From the NCBI GenBank assembly GCA_016432725.1, contig JACJDG010000003.1:3906001-3970000 (forward strand): a stretch of DNA of 64,000 nt. The letters are read 5' to 3'. The stretch is from Streptomyces sp. DHE7-1 (GTDB taxonomy: Bacteria; Actinomycetota; Actinomycetes; Streptomycetales; Streptomycetaceae). The position numbers and the translations under genes were made by a program. Numbering within the stretch: position 1 is the first letter of the stretch; every line of letters begins with the position of its first letter. Below the pieces are notes generated by a model. That model was not told the DNA's origin, made no database searches, and saw only the letters and a list, made by a program, of their open reading frames with translations. Below are positions 17,254-29,247 of this stretch, one piece after another.

Positions 17254-17888
17254 GCGCGCGGATTCTCGTCGTCGACAACTACGACAGCTTCGTCTTCAAC
17301 CTGGTCCAGTACCTGTACCAGCTCGGCGCCGAGTGCGAGGTGCTGCGCAACGACGAGGTGTCGACCGCGCATGCGCAGGACGGGTTCGACGGCGTGCTGC
17401 TCTCACCGGGACCGGGCACGCCGGAGCAGGCGGGCGTGTGCGTGGACATGGTCCGGCACTGCGCGGCGACCGGTGTCCCCGTCTTCGGGGTGTGCCTGGG
17501 CATGCAGTCGATGCAGGTGGCGTACGGCGGTGTGGTGGACCGGGCGCCGGAGCTGCTGCACGGCAAGACCTCGCTGGTGGAGCACGGCGGCCGGGGTGTC
17601 TTCGCCGGACTGCCCTCGCCGTTCACGGCGACCCGCTACCACTCGCTGGCGGCGGAGCCCGCGACCGTCCCGGCCGAGCTGGAGGTCACGGCCCGGACCC
17701 ACGACGGCATCATCATGGGCCTGCGCCACCGTGAACTCCCGGTGGAGGGCGTGCAGTTCCATCCCGAGTCGGTGCTGACCGAGCACGGGCACCGGATGCT
17801 GGCCAACTGGCTGGTCGAGTGCGGCGACGAGGGCGCGGTGGCGAGGTCGGCGGGGCTCGCCCCGGTGGTGGGCAGGGCCACGGCGTGA
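17250..17888 (+). CDS. pabA: Glutamine amidotransferase, aminodeoxychorismate/anthranilate synthase component II
   Basis: 212 residues. Class I amidotransferase: ILVVDNYDSFVFNLVQYL at the N-terminus, LSPGPGTPEQAG, nucleophile in FGVCLGMQSM (Cys82), and VQFHPESVLTEHG (His171, Glu173). It hydrolyses glutamine and channels ammonia to a chorismate-using partner for folate (PabB) or tryptophan (TrpE) synthesis. No component I gene is adjacent, so the pabA/trpG choice rests on the customary annotation of this locus. Coupled by GTGA overlaps to the small membrane protein upstream and the sortase downstream. Confidence 0.9.
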   Translation: MSARILVVDNYDSFVFNLVQYLYQLGAECEVLRNDEVSTAHAQDGFDGVLLSPGPGTPEQAGVCVDMVRHCAATGVPVFGVCLGMQSMQVAYGGVVDRAPELLHGKTSLVEHGGRGVFAGLPSPFTATRYHSLAAEPATVPAELEVTARTHDGIIMGLRHRELPVEGVQFHPESVLTEHGHRMLANWLVECGDEGAVARSAGLAPVVGRATA

Positions 17889-18943
17889 CCGCGCTGCGCC
17901 CGGAGCGCGAGACCGATGCCTCGTACGGGGATCAGTCGTACGGGGCTTCCGGTGCGCAGGGGGACTGGCACGTCGCGGGGGCGGCGCCGGGGCAGCCGTA
18001 CCGGGCCGCTCTGGACGACGAGACGATGGCGCTGCGGCTGCCCGATCGGCCGCAGGGCCCCGAGAACGGCGCTCCACGCGCCTCAGAGGCCTCTTCCGCC
18101 TCGTCCGCCCCCGGACCCCCGGCGGGTGGCCGTGCGGCCCGCAGGAAGGCCGCCAAGCGGCGCGGTGGGCGTCACGGCGGGGTGCACCGGGAGGCCGCGG
18201 CCGCGGCGGAACCGGAGGGCGGCCGGCCGCTGTCCCGGGTCGAGGCCCGGCGGCAGGCGCGGCTGCGCAAGCCGGGTCCGGGTGTCATCGCGAGCCGGGC
18301 GATCGGCGAGGTGTTCATCACCACCGGTGTGCTGATGCTGCTGTTCGTCACCTACCAGCTGTGGTGGACGAACGTCCGCGCGCACGCGCAGGCGGGCAGC
18401 GAGACGCACCAGCTGCAGGACGACTGGGCGAACGGCAGGCGGGCCCCGGGGGTGTTCGAACCGGGGCAGGGCTTCGCGATACTCCACATCCCCAAGCTGG
18501 ACGTGGTGGCGCCGATCGCCGAGGGCGTCAGCAACAAGAAGGTGCTCGACAAGGGGATGGTCGGGCACTACGGCGAGGCGCCGCTGAAGACGGCGATGCC
18601 GGACGCGAAGGCGGGCAACTTCGGCCTGGCGGCGCACCGCAACACGCACGGCGAGCCGTTCCGGTACATCAACAGGCTGACGCCCGGTGACCCGGTCGTG
18701 GTCGAGACGCAGGACGAGTACTTCGTGTACAAGGTGACCTCGACGCTGCCGGTGACCCCGCCGTCCAACACCAGCGTCCTGAACCCGGTGCCCAAGGGCT
18801 CGGGGTTCACCGGGCCGGGCCGCTACATCACTCTCACCACCTGTACGCCGGAGTTCACCAGCAAGTACCGGCTGATCGTCTGGGGCAAGATGGTCGAGGA
18901 ACGCCCGCGCAGCAAGGGCAAGCCGGACGCGCTCATCGAGTAG
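17885..18943 (+). CDS. srtE1: Class E sortase
   Basis: 352 residues from GTG 17885. A long, disordered cytoplasmic N-terminus (about 1-140, Ala/Pro/Arg-rich), one membrane helix (RAIGEVFITTGVLMLLFVTYQL) and an extracytoplasmic sortase domain with His251 (GLAAHRNTHG), TLTTC catalytic Cys320 (ITLTTCTPEF) and the Arg of SKYRLIVWG. Class E enzymes of Streptomyces recognise LAxTG signals and join chaplins and other proteins to peptidoglycan. The start overlaps the preceding stop by four bases; the second sortase gene follows after 13 bases. Naming as srtE1 follows the S. coelicolor order. Confidence 0.9.
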   Translation: MTALRPERETDASYGDQSYGASGAQGDWHVAGAAPGQPYRAALDDETMALRLPDRPQGPENGAPRASEASSASSAPGPPAGGRAARRKAAKRRGGRHGGVHREAAAAAEPEGGRPLSRVEARRQARLRKPGPGVIASRAIGEVFITTGVLMLLFVTYQLWWTNVRAHAQAGSETHQLQDDWANGRRAPGVFEPGQGFAILHIPKLDVVAPIAEGVSNKKVLDKGMVGHYGEAPLKTAMPDAKAGNFGLAAHRNTHGEPFRYINRLTPGDPVVVETQDEYFVYKVTSTLPVTPPSNTSVLNPVPKGSGFTGPGRYITLTTCTPEFTSKYRLIVWGKMVEERPRSKGKPDALIE

Positions 18944-18956
18944 GGGCAACAAGACT

Positions 18957-19709
18957 GTGGCAGCGACCGCCGACGAGACCGAAGACCACACGGAGACGTC
19001 CGGCGCGACGCCCGTCCCGGGCCGCCGAGGCCCCGGCCGGGTCGCGCTGGCGGTCAGCTTCTTCGGTGAACTGCTCATCACCGCCGGCGTGGTGATGGGA
19101 CTGTTCGTCGTCTACTCCCTGTGGTGGACGAACGTCATAGCGGACCGCAAGGCGGACCGGCAGGCCGACCGGGTCCGCGACCACTGGGCCCAGTCCACCG
19201 ACACGGGCCCCGGGGCGCTGGACACCAAGGACGGCATCGGCTTCCTGCACGTCCCGGCGATGCGCAACGGCGCGGTGCTGGTGGAGAAGGGCACCGAGGA
19301 GGACATCCTCAACGACGGGGTGGCCGGCTACTACACGGAGCCCGTCAAGGCCGCGCTGCCCACCACCGGGAAGAAGGGCAACTTCACCCTCGCCGCCCAC
19401 CGGGACGGCCACGGCGCGAAGTTCCACAACATCGACAAGCTGAAGGACGGCGACCCGATCGTCTTCGAGACGAAGGACGACTGGTACGTCTACAAGGTCT
19501 ACTCGATCCTCCCGGAGACCTCGAAGTACAACGTCAAGGTCCTCTCCCAGATCCCCGACCAGTCCGGCAGGAAGAAGCCGGGCCACTACATCACCCTGAC
19601 GACCTGCACCCCGGTCTACACGTCCCGCTACCGGTACGTGGTGTGGGGCGAACTGGTCCGCGTGGACAAGGTGAACAGCAAGCGGACGCCGCCGGCGGAG
19701 CTGCGCTGA
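18957..19709 (+). CDS. srtE2: Class E sortase, second copy
   Basis: 250 residues from GTG 18957. Short cytoplasmic part, one membrane helix (ELLITAGVVMGLFVVYSLWW), sortase domain with AAHRDGHG, TLTTC catalytic Cys217 and TSRYRYVVWG. It lacks the long N-terminal extension of its neighbour but shares its order of motifs, as expected for an old tandem duplication. Paired SrtE1/SrtE2 anchor aerial-hyphae surface proteins in S. coelicolor. A strong intrinsic terminator ends the operon. Confidence 0.9.
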   Translation: MAATADETEDHTETSGATPVPGRRGPGRVALAVSFFGELLITAGVVMGLFVVYSLWWTNVIADRKADRQADRVRDHWAQSTDTGPGALDTKDGIGFLHVPAMRNGAVLVEKGTEEDILNDGVAGYYTEPVKAALPTTGKKGNFTLAAHRDGHGAKFHNIDKLKDGDPIVFETKDDWYVYKVYSILPETSKYNVKVLSQIPDQSGRKKPGHYITLTTCTPVYTSRYRYVVWGELVRVDKVNSKRTPPAELR

Positions 19710-19719
19710 CGATCCCCTC

Positions 19720-19759
19720 GGCCCGAAGCCGCACCTCCTCCTCGCGGCTTCGGGCCTTT
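19720..19759 (+). terminator. Intrinsic terminator of the sortase operon
   Basis: GGCCCGAAGCCGC, 11-base loop, GCGGCTTCGGGCC then TTT: 13 perfect pairs. Confidence 0.88.
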
Positions 19760-19776
19760 GTGCGTGTCCGCTGTGC

Positions 19777-20707
19777 CTACTCCAGGATCTTCAGCGGTTC
19801 TCCGGTGCTCCACTCCTCCAGCAGGCCGCGGTGCACAGCGGTGATCCCCGCCTCGGCGGCGATGTTCAGGGCCTCCGGTGTGAAGGGGCATGTCGCCACG
19901 AAGAGCGCCACCTCGGCGCTGTACAGAACCTTGGCCGCGCCGATGAACTTCTGCATCGCAGCGCTGTTGATGGAGAGGTAGGGCGCGAACCTCTTGCACT
20001 GGACGACGAGTCGCCGCCCGTCGGGCATGAGGCCGAAGACGTCGACGCCCCGGTCGCCGTGACCGCCCTGAACGACGACGTTGGTGCAGCCGTCGCGGCG
20101 CAGCAGTTTGGCGACGTGCTGCTCGAACGTCCTGCCGTTCATGCCGTCCATGGCGGCCATGACTCCGACGGCGGGCCGATCGTCACGTACCCCTTCCAGC
20201 CGCTTCAGCCGGGCGTGGTGCTGGTGGAGCCGTCGCTCGATGCGCTGGACTCCCGCCCGCAGCGCGATCAGCTCGCGGCGGTGCTCGCCCGAGGTTTCGA
20301 TCAGTGCGTTGAACATCGGTACGACTGTCTTGCCGAGGACGTGGGTGATGCGCCGGTCGATGCGGTCGTCGAGGGACGCGGGGTCTGTCGGGTGGGGGTT
20401 TCCACAGGCCGTGTGCGTGCCAGGTACTCCGTGTCGAGGAGGTACACACGCACCTGACGTGCGACTTCGCTGTCGCGGAGCAGCATGGCGATGTTGAGGA
20501 CGGCGCGACGGGGGAAGAGAGCGAGGGAGCGGGTTCGGGACTGGATCCCACTGAGTTGCTTGAAGTCACTCAGTGCTGTGCCTGTCAGAACCTGGTAGCC
20601 GCTCGTCTTCAGTTCGGTCCGGTGGTCATGTACGAGTGCTCGGACGGCCTCCTCGGGCCGGGTTGAGGACGTGACTCTCCACCCGCTGGATCAACGAGCC
20701 GTGTCAT
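19777..20707 (-). CDS. Mrr-like (PD-(D/E)XK) restriction endonuclease family protein (two apparent frameshifts)
   Basis: About 310 residues after repair. The C-terminal Mrr_cat domain is clear: GRTFEQHVAKLLRRDGCTNV, then GDRGVDVFGLMPDGRRLVVQ and CKRF, giving the D...(Q)xK nuclease signature, and ALFVATCPFTPEALNIAAEAG. The middle is helical (LVHDHRTELKTSGYQVLTGT, LFPRRAVLNIAMLLRDSEVA) with an antirepressor-like appearance, then a coiled-coil (IERRLHQHHARLKRLEG). Start taken as ATG 20707. Repairs: G5 run 20394-20398 (gives VETPHPTDPASLDDR) and run 20655-20657 (gives QPGPEEAVRALV). Mrr nucleases cut modified or foreign DNA; no methyltransferase is adjacent. It sits between two terminators, so it is an independent unit. 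Confidence 0.75.
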
Positions 20708-20773
20708 ATGAAGGCACGATCGGAAGGGGCACTGCAGTGCGAGCGTGACGGGTCGGCAGGTGATCGCTGAAAA

Positions 20774-20815
20774 CGAGTGGGCCCCTGCCGGATCCGTCCG
20801 GCAGGGGCCCACTCG
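20774..20815 (-). terminator. Strong intrinsic terminator of the fhaA-pknB array
   Basis: 19-bp perfect stem (arms 20774-20792 and 20797-20815, loop TCCG) with TTTT after it on the minus strand, 14 bases past the pknB stop. Confidence 0.9.
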
Positions 20816-20828
20816 TGTGCGGCGGGTG

Positions 20829-22825
<1,997 letters not shown>

Positions 22826-22998
22826 AGCTACCTACCAGCCCTCTCCGTCGGTCCCGGCCGCGCACATGTCGTGTGCGGCCGGAGGCTGCCGTCCGGGCCT
22901 ACCGTACCCGGCTCGCTCCGTGTGCCCTGGCCAAGCCCGGAACCCGATACAGGACCGGTATCGCAACGTGCAACGATGTGAAGGGGACGTGAGCGGGT

Positions 22999-24477
22999 TC
23001 ACTTCTTGGAGTTGATGACCGCCTCCATGACGTTCTTCGCGATCGGCGCGGCCAGGCCGCCGCCGGAGATGTCGTCACGGTTGGCGTTCTCGTCCTCGAC
23101 CACCACGGCCACGGCGACCGGCGAGCTGTTGTCGCTGAGCTTGGCGTACGAGATGAACCACGCGTAGGGGTTCGCGCTGTTCGCCACGCCGTGCTGGGCG
23201 GTACCGGTCTTGCCGCCGACGGTCACTCCGCCGCCGATCTGCGCCCGCTGGCCCGTACCGCTCTTGACGACCGTCTCCATCATCGACTGCAGGATCTGCG
23301 CGTTCTGCGGGGACAGCGGCCGGCTCAGCTCCTCGGGGTCGGTCTTGGCGACCGGGTCGAGGTTGGAGGACTGCAGCTGGTCGACCATGTACGGCTTCAT
23401 CAGCTTGCCGTCGTTGGCGACGGCCGAGGCGACCATGGCCATCTGCAGCGGGGTGGCGGCGGTGTTGTACTGGCCGATGGAGGACAGCGCGGTCTGCGAC
23501 GGGTTCATGTCGTCGGAGAACACCGAGGCGCTGGAGCGGACGGGGGTGAACTGCTCGGCGTCGAAGCCGAACTTCTTCGCCTCGTCCAGCATCTTGTCGT
23601 TGCCGAGGTCGGCGCCGATCTTGCCGAAGACGGTGTTGCAGGACACCCGCAGCGCCTCGCGCATGTTGGCGTCCTTGCAGGGGATGTTGCCCTCGTTCTT
23701 CAGCTCGGTGGTCGTGCCCTTCATGATGTAGGGCAGCGGCGAGTCGGTCTTCTCGTCGGCCGACTTGTACAGCCCGTTCTCCAGCGCGGCCGCCGCGGTG
23801 ACCACCTTGAAGGTGGAGCCCGGCGGGTAGGTCTCGCGCAGCGCCCGGTTGAGCGCCGGGTCGGACGGGTCGTTCTTCTTGAGGATCTTGTTCCAGGCCT
23901 TGGAGTCCTTGTCCGTGTTGCCCGCGAAGCTCGACGGGTCGTACGACGGGTAGGAGGCCAGGGCGAGGATCTTGCCGGTTGAGGGTTCGAGGGCCACCAC
24001 GGCGCCCTTGGCGCCCTGGGCCTTCAGGCCGCTGTAGGCGGCCTTCTGCGCCGCGGCGTTGAGCGTGGTGACGACGTTGCCGCCCTGCTGGCCCTTGCCG
24101 GTGATCATGTCGAGCGTCTTGCGGAAGAACAGCCGGTCGTCGTTGCCGGTGAGGATGCCGTCCTCGATGCTCTCCAGCTGGTTGGCGCCGAAGGCCTGCG
24201 AGGAGTAGCCGGTGACCGGGGCCCACATGGCCCCGTCCTTGTAGGTGCGCTTGAACTTGAAGTCGCCGCTCTTGGCCTCGACCGACCCGGTTATGGGGTC
24301 GCCGTCGACGATGATGTCGCCCCGCGGGTTGGCGTACCGCTCGATGGCGACCCGGCGGTTGGCCGTGTCGGTGCGCAGCTGGTCGGCCTTGACGTACTGG
24401 AGCCAGTTGTCGCGGATCAGCAGGGCCAGGACGAGCAGGCCGCAGAAGATCGCGATCCGGCGCAGGGGCTTGTTCAT
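22999..24477 (-). CDS. pbpA: Penicillin-binding protein PbpA (class B transpeptidase)
   Basis: 492 residues from ATG 24477. N-terminal membrane anchor (RRIAIFCGLLVLALLIRDNW), PBP dimerisation region with NPRGDIIVDG, and a transpeptidase domain with SxxK in PPGSTFKVV (near residue 221), SxN in VSCNTVFG (near 279) and KTGT in VGGKTGTAQHG (near 422). It cross-links peptidoglycan and works with the SEDS glycosyltransferase encoded directly upstream; the ATGA overlap (24474-24477) ties the two translationally. No frame breaks. Confidence 0.96.
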   Translation of the reverse strand: MNKPLRRIAIFCGLLVLALLIRDNWLQYVKADQLRTDTANRRVAIERYANPRGDIIVDGDPITGSVEAKSGDFKFKRTYKDGAMWAPVTGYSSQAFGANQLESIEDGILTGNDDRLFFRKTLDMITGKGQQGGNVVTTLNAAAQKAAYSGLKAQGAKGAVVALEPSTGKILALASYPSYDPSSFAGNTDKDSKAWNKILKKNDPSDPALNRALRETYPPGSTFKVVTAAAALENGLYKSADEKTDSPLPYIMKGTTTELKNEGNIPCKDANMREALRVSCNTVFGKIGADLGNDKMLDEAKKFGFDAEQFTPVRSSASVFSDDMNPSQTALSSIGQYNTAATPLQMAMVASAVANDGKLMKPYMVDQLQSSNLDPVAKTDPEELSRPLSPQNAQILQSMMETVVKSGTGQRAQIGGGVTVGGKTGTAQHGVANSANPYAWFISYAKLSDNSSPVAVAVVVEDENANRDDISGGGLAAPIAKNVMEAVINSKK

Positions 24478-25925
24478 GACGGGCGGACCACCTGGGTCAT
24501 CTCGGCGTCGGGGTTGGCGGCGGGGGCGGGTGCCGGTCTCCGCGCGGTGTCGCTGATCCGGATGAGGATGCCGATCAGGGCCCAGTTGGCGATCACGGAG
24601 GAACCGCCGTAGGCGAGGAACGGCATCGTCATACCGGTGAGCGGGATGAGGCCCATCACACCGCCGGCCACGACGAACACCTGGAGCGCGAAGGCGCCGG
24701 ACAGGCCGACGGCGAGCAGCTTGCCGAACGGGTCGCGGGCGGCGAGGGCGGTGCGCACGCCGCGTTCCACGATCAGGCCGTAGACCAGGAGGATGGCCAT
24801 GACGCCGGCCAGGCCCAGCTCCTCGCCGAAGGTGGCGAGGACGAAGTCGGAGTTGGCGGCGAACCGGATCAGCTCGGAGTGGCCCTGGCCCCATCCGGTG
24901 CCGAGGGTGCCGCCGGAGCCGAAGGCCCACAGGGCCTGCTGGAGCTGCTCGGAGTGGACCTTGCCGTCGTGCACGCCCGAGCGGCTGGCGAGGTACTCGT
25001 GCATGGGGTTGAGCCATGCCTGCACACGGGTCTGGATGTGCGGTTCGAAGCTGGCCACGCCGACGGCGCCGAGGGCGGACATCAGCAGACCGAAGACGAT
25101 CCAGCTGGTCCGTTCGGTGGCCACGTACAGCATGATCACGAACATGCCGAAGAACAGCAGCGAGGTACCGAGGTCGGTCTCGAAGACGAGGATGAGGATC
25201 GAGATCGCCCAGACGACGAGGATCGGGCCGAGGTCGCGGCCGCGAGGCAGGTACAGGCCCATGACGCGACGGCTGGCCAGGGCCAGTGCGTCGCGCTTGA
25301 CCATCAGGTAGCCGGCGAAGAACACCGCCAGCACGATCTTGGCGAACTCACCGGGCTGGATGGTGAAGCTGCCGACCTTGATCCAGATCTTGGCGCCGTA
25401 GGTGAGGTCCGCGCCCAGGCCCGGCACCAGCGGGAGCAGCAGCAGCACCAGCGCGGCCGCCATGGAGATGTACGTGTAGCGCTGGAGCGTGCGGTGGTCC
25501 TTGAGGAAGATCAGCACTGCGACGAACAGGCCGATGCCCAGCGCGGTGTAGATGAGCTGGTTGGTCGCCTTGCCGCCGGCGACGCCGATGCTCTGCAGCA
25601 GCTTGGACTGGTCCAGCCGCCAGATGACGACGAGTCCGAGCCCGTTCAGCAGGGTCGCCAGCGGCAGCAGCAGCGGGTCGGCGTAGGCGGCGAACTTGCG
25701 CACCACGACATGGGCGATGCCGGCCATCAGGCCGAGGCCGAGGCCGTAGCCGAGCAGGCCGGCCGGGACCGACCCGTCGATGGCCAGGCCCACGTTGGCG
25801 TAGGCGAACACCGGGATGACCACCGCGAAGACCAGCAGGGCCAGTTCGGTGTTGCGGCGGCTCGGTGCGCCGATGGCGCCGATGGTGGACGTGTGGTGCG
25901 TCGGTGTGTTCGAAGTACTGCTCAT
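24474..25925 (-). CDS. rodA: SEDS-family peptidoglycan polymerase (FtsW/RodA)
   Basis: 483 residues from ATG 25925. Polytopic, about ten or more membrane helices from residue 28 on. SEDS signatures: VWRLDQSKL, WIKVGSFTIQPGEFAKIVLA (Pro-Gly-Glu-Phe), the large extracellular loop WLNPMHEYL ... GKVHSEQLQQALWAFGSGG and TGWGQGHSEL, and GLIPLTGMTMPFLAYGGSS. These proteins polymerise lipid II into glycan strands. At this locus the protein is usually annotated FtsW/RodA; partner is PbpA. Position and gene order match the mycobacterial pstP-rodA-pbpA-pknB cluster. Confidence 0.93.
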   Translation of the reverse strand: MSSTSNTPTHHTSTIGAIGAPSRRNTELALLVFAVVIPVFAYANVGLAIDGSVPAGLLGYGLGLGLMAGIAHVVVRKFAAYADPLLLPLATLLNGLGLVVIWRLDQSKLLQSIGVAGGKATNQLIYTALGIGLFVAVLIFLKDHRTLQRYTYISMAAALVLLLLPLVPGLGADLTYGAKIWIKVGSFTIQPGEFAKIVLAVFFAGYLMVKRDALALASRRVMGLYLPRGRDLGPILVVWAISILILVFETDLGTSLLFFGMFVIMLYVATERTSWIVFGLLMSALGAVGVASFEPHIQTRVQAWLNPMHEYLASRSGVHDGKVHSEQLQQALWAFGSGGTLGTGWGQGHSELIRFAANSDFVLATFGEELGLAGVMAILLVYGLIVERGVRTALAARDPFGKLLAVGLSGAFALQVFVVAGGVMGLIPLTGMTMPFLAYGGSSVIANWALIGILIRISDTARRPAPAPAANPDAEMTQVVRPS

Positions 25926-25952
25926 CGTGTGACAGGGCCTCTCACGGCGTGC

Positions 25953-27489
25953 TTACTGCTTGCCGCACTGATCGACGACCTTCTGCTCATTCTCGGAGAG
26001 GCTCGGGCCGGGGCTGGGCTTGGCGGTCGGGGACTTCGAGGGGGACGACGGGGACTTCGACGACGCCGACGGGTTCGGCGTGGGTGATGCCTTGGACGTG
26101 AAGGAGGCCGGGGTGGTTCCCGTGGTGCCTCCGGCCTCGCCCTCGCCGGTCTTGGCGTTCTTCTCGGTCTCGGCGGCCGCGCGCTCCGCCTGCTTTCGGC
26201 ATGCGGAGGCCTGCAGGGACAGGGCGTCGATCTTCGCCCGGGCCTGGTCCAGGCCGCCCGCCGTGATCGTGTTCTTGACCTGCTTCTGCTGGTAGGGCGG
26301 CAGGTACTTGAGTTCGATCTCGGGGTGGTCCTTCTCCACCTTGGACAGCGACACCCAGGCCAGGTCCTGGCTGATGCCGCGGTACAGGGCGACGTGCTCG
26401 CCGTTGGTCCCGACGTAGAACTGGGTCTGCGTCCAGCGGTAGCCGCCGTACAGGCCGCCGCCGATGACGGCGAGGGCGAGGACGCTGTAGAACGACCGCT
26501 TCAGCCACCTGCGGTTCTTGCGCGGCTTGGTGAAGTCCTCGTCGGAGTAGTCACCGTAACCGCCGGTGGGGACGTAGCCGGTGGTGTCGCCGGAGCCGGG
26601 CGGGCCGAACTCGCCGCCGCCCCCGGGTGGCCCTGGCGTCCCAGGTGGGAGGCGCGGCCGGCCGGGGTCTGCATGATGCCGTTGTCGTGCAGGTGGTGCT
26701 GGTTCTCGGCGACGGCGCCGACCACGACGGGGTGTCGGACAGCTGACCGGCGAGGGTGTCGCCGGTGTCCAGGTCGAGCACGTCGGCGATGATGACGGTG
26801 ATGTTGTCCGGGCCGCCGCCGCGCAGCGCGAGCTGGATCAGCTCCTGCACGGTCTCCTGCGGGCCCTGGTAGCTGGCGAGGGTCTCCTCCATAGTCTGGT
26901 GGGAGACGACGCCGGACAGCCCGTCGGAGCAGATCAGGTAGCGGTCGCCGGCCCGGACCTCGCGGATGGACAGGTCGGGTTCGACGTGGTCGCCGCTGCC
27001 GAGGGCGCGCATCAGCAGGGAGCGCTGCGGGTGGGTGGTGGCCTCTTCCTCGGTGATGCGGCCCTCGTCGACGAGCCGCTGCACCCAGGTGTGGTCCTGG
27101 GTGATCTGGGTCAGCACCCCGTCGCGCAGCAGGTACGCGCGCGAGTCGCCGACGTGCACCAGGCCGAGCCGCTGCCCGGTCCACAGCAGGGCGGTGAGCG
27201 TGGTGCCCATGCCCTCGAGCTGCGGGTCCTCCTCGACCATGCCGCGCAGCTGGTCGTTGGCGCGCTGCACGGCGTGGCCGAGGGAGGTGAGGATGTCGGA
27301 GCCGGGGACGTCGTCGTCGAGCGTGACCAGGGTGGAGATGACCTCGGAGGAGGCGACCTCGCCGGCCGCCTGGCCGCCCATGCCGTCGGCGATCGCGAGC
27401 AGGCGGGGACCGGCGTAACCGGAGTCCTCGTTGCCCTCCCGGATCATGCCCTTGTGCGATCCGGCGGCGAAGCGCAGTGACAGACTCAT
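25953..27489 (-). CDS. pstP: PP2C-type Ser/Thr protein phosphatase PstP (two apparent frameshifts)
   Basis: About 512 residues after repair. Catalytic domain (about 1-240) with metal-binding motifs: RFAAGSHKGMIREGNEDSGY, LLAIADGMGGQAAGEVAS, MGTTLTALLWTG, VGDSRAYLLRDG, SDGLSGVV and GGPDNITVIIADV. A His/Gly-rich linker, one membrane helix (FYSVLALAVIGGGLYGGY) and an extracellular domain ending in a Ser/Pro/Lys-rich tail follow. It removes phosphates from PknB, its targets and FHA proteins. ATG 27489 is chosen for the GAGGTG upstream; an upstream in-frame start at 27546 is possible. Repairs: 26729-26732 (DTPVVVGAVAENQHH) and C5 26620-26624 (HPGGGGEFGPPGS). Confidence 0.93.
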
Positions 27490-27629
27490 GCGCACCTCGC
27501 CCGTCGGCTCCGGGTACAGCCGGTCGTGTCGAGCCACACTGCCCACCCTCCGGTCGGGAGCGCGCCGGAGACCGGGGTGCGGCCTGCCGCTGCGTGCTCG
27601 CTCCGCTCGCGCTCACTCATGACGTAGCA

Positions 27630-28144
27630 CTACTTCCGCAGCTCGATGACGGTTTTGCCGATGCGGATCGGCGCGCCCAGCGGGATCGGCGTGGGGTCGT
27701 CAGCCGGGACCGGTCCAGGTAGGTGCCGTTGGTGGAGCCGAGATCCTCGACGATCCACTGGCCGTCGCGGTCCGGGTAGATCCTGGCATGGCGGCTGGAG
27801 GCGTAGTCGTCGTCCAGCACGATCGTGGAGTCGTGCGCCCGGCCCAGGGTGATGGTCTGGCCCTGCAGCGCGACGGTGGTGCCGGTGAGGGTGCCTTCGG
27901 ACACGACCAGCTTGGTGGGGGCGTTACGGCCGCGCCGGCCGCCGGCCTGCTGGCCGCGCTGCTGAGGGGGCGCGGACTGCTGCCGGGCGGCCTGCTGCGG
28001 CCGCGCCGCCTCCCTGCGCGCTCCGCGCTGGGTGACGCGTGTCCCGAACAGGTCACTTCTGATGACCTGCACGGCCACGATCACGAACAGCCACAGTACG
28101 GCCAGGAAACCCAGCCGCATGACCGTGAGGGTCAGCTCTGACAT
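27630..28144 (-). CDS. fhaB: FHA-domain membrane protein FhaB (FipA-like) (one apparent frameshift)
   Basis: 171 residues after repair. N-terminal membrane helix (VMRLGFLAVLWLFVIVAVQV), Arg/Gln-rich linker, C-terminal FHA domain with ITLGRAHDSTIVLDDDYASS, RHARIYPDRDGQWIVEDLGS and TNGTYLDRSRLTTP. FHA domains bind phosphothreonine peptides, here PknB-type products. ATG 28144. One base is missing in 27693-27696; with it the end reads TPTPIPLGAPIRIGKTVIEL then RK. In mycobacteria FhaB bridges phosphorylation and septal machinery. Confidence 0.93.
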
Positions 28145-28154
28145 TGCCCCCGCT

Positions 28155-29008
28155 TCACCCTTCGGCTTGCCGGTAAATGATGGTGGTGCTGCCCACGACG
28201 ATCCGCGAGCCGTCGCGGAGCGTAGCGCGGGTGGTGTGCTGCCCGTCCACCACGATGCCGTTGGTGGAGCCGAGATCCTGGATCGTGGAGGGCGTTCCGG
28301 TCCGGATCTCACAGTGCCGGCGGGAGACGCCGGGGTCGTCGATCCGCACGTCGGCCTCGGTGCTGCGGCCCAGCACCAGGGTCGGGCGGGAGATCTGGTG
28401 GCGGGTGCCGTTGATCTCGATCCAGTAGCGGGTGCGTCCGCCGCTCATGGGCGCGGCCGCGGGCCGCTGGGTGGCGGGCTGCGGGTAACCGTAGCCGCCG
28501 GGGCGGGTGCCGGGCGGCGGGCGGACGGCATGGGGGGCGCTCCGGCGGGCGCGGCGGGCGGGTAGCCGTAGCCGCCGCCCTGGGCGGGGCCGGGACGGCC
28601 CGCGGGCGGGCCGGGGGGCGCCTGCTGGCTGCTGGAGGAGGCCAGGGTGCGGCTGCGCACCCGGTACAGGCCGGTGTCCAGGTCGTCGGCCTTCTCCAGG
28701 TTGACCTTGATCGGGCCCATGAAGGTGTAGCGCTGCTGCTTGGCGTAGTCGCGCACCATGCCGGCCAGCTCGTCGCCGAGCTGCCCGGAGTAGGGGCTGA
28801 GGCGCTCGTGGTCGGGCGCGCTCAGCTCCACGATGAAGTCGTTGGGGACGACCGTGCGGTCGCGGTTCCAGATGGTGGCGTTGTTGTCGCACTCCCGCTG
28901 GAGCGCGCCGGCGATCTCCACGGGCTGGACCTCGGACTTGAAGACCTTGGCGAAGGTGCCGTTGACCAGACCTTCGAGACGCTGCTCGAACTTCTTCAGG
29001 ACTCCCAT
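28155..29008 (-). CDS. fhaA: FHA-domain protein FhaA (one apparent frameshift)
   Basis: About 284 residues after repair; ATG 29008 with GGAGGTGCCTC upstream. N-terminal DUF3662 domain (MGVLKKFEQRLEGLVNGTFA, VQPVEIAGALQRECDNNATI), a Pro/Gly/Tyr-rich linker and a C-terminal FHA domain (RPTLVLGRSTEADVRIDDPG, VSRRHCEIR, LGSTNGIVVDG). The mycobacterial homologue binds the MviN lipid II flippase and regulates wall synthesis at poles and septa. First gene of the array (10-base gap to fhaB). Frame repaired in the G6 run 28532-28537 (gives GAPPHAVRPPPGTRPGG). Confidence 0.93.
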
Positions 29009-29247
29009 GAGGCACCTCCTCCGTCGCTGCCGTTATGCCTTGCCCTGCTCTGTGCCTGCTGCGGGCCGCTGTGCCGCCCGTACTGCTCACCGATCGTATC
29101 TACGCGTCCGGCAATCAGCCGGTTCCCCCAGCGGCTGCCCTTCGAACTCCTGCAGACAAGGATCGTAGAGGGGGCAAGGACCAGTGTCCCGCACCCGGCT
29201 GTGGACCCGGCCCGCCTCCTGGACAGATGACGGGGACCGGTACGAGG

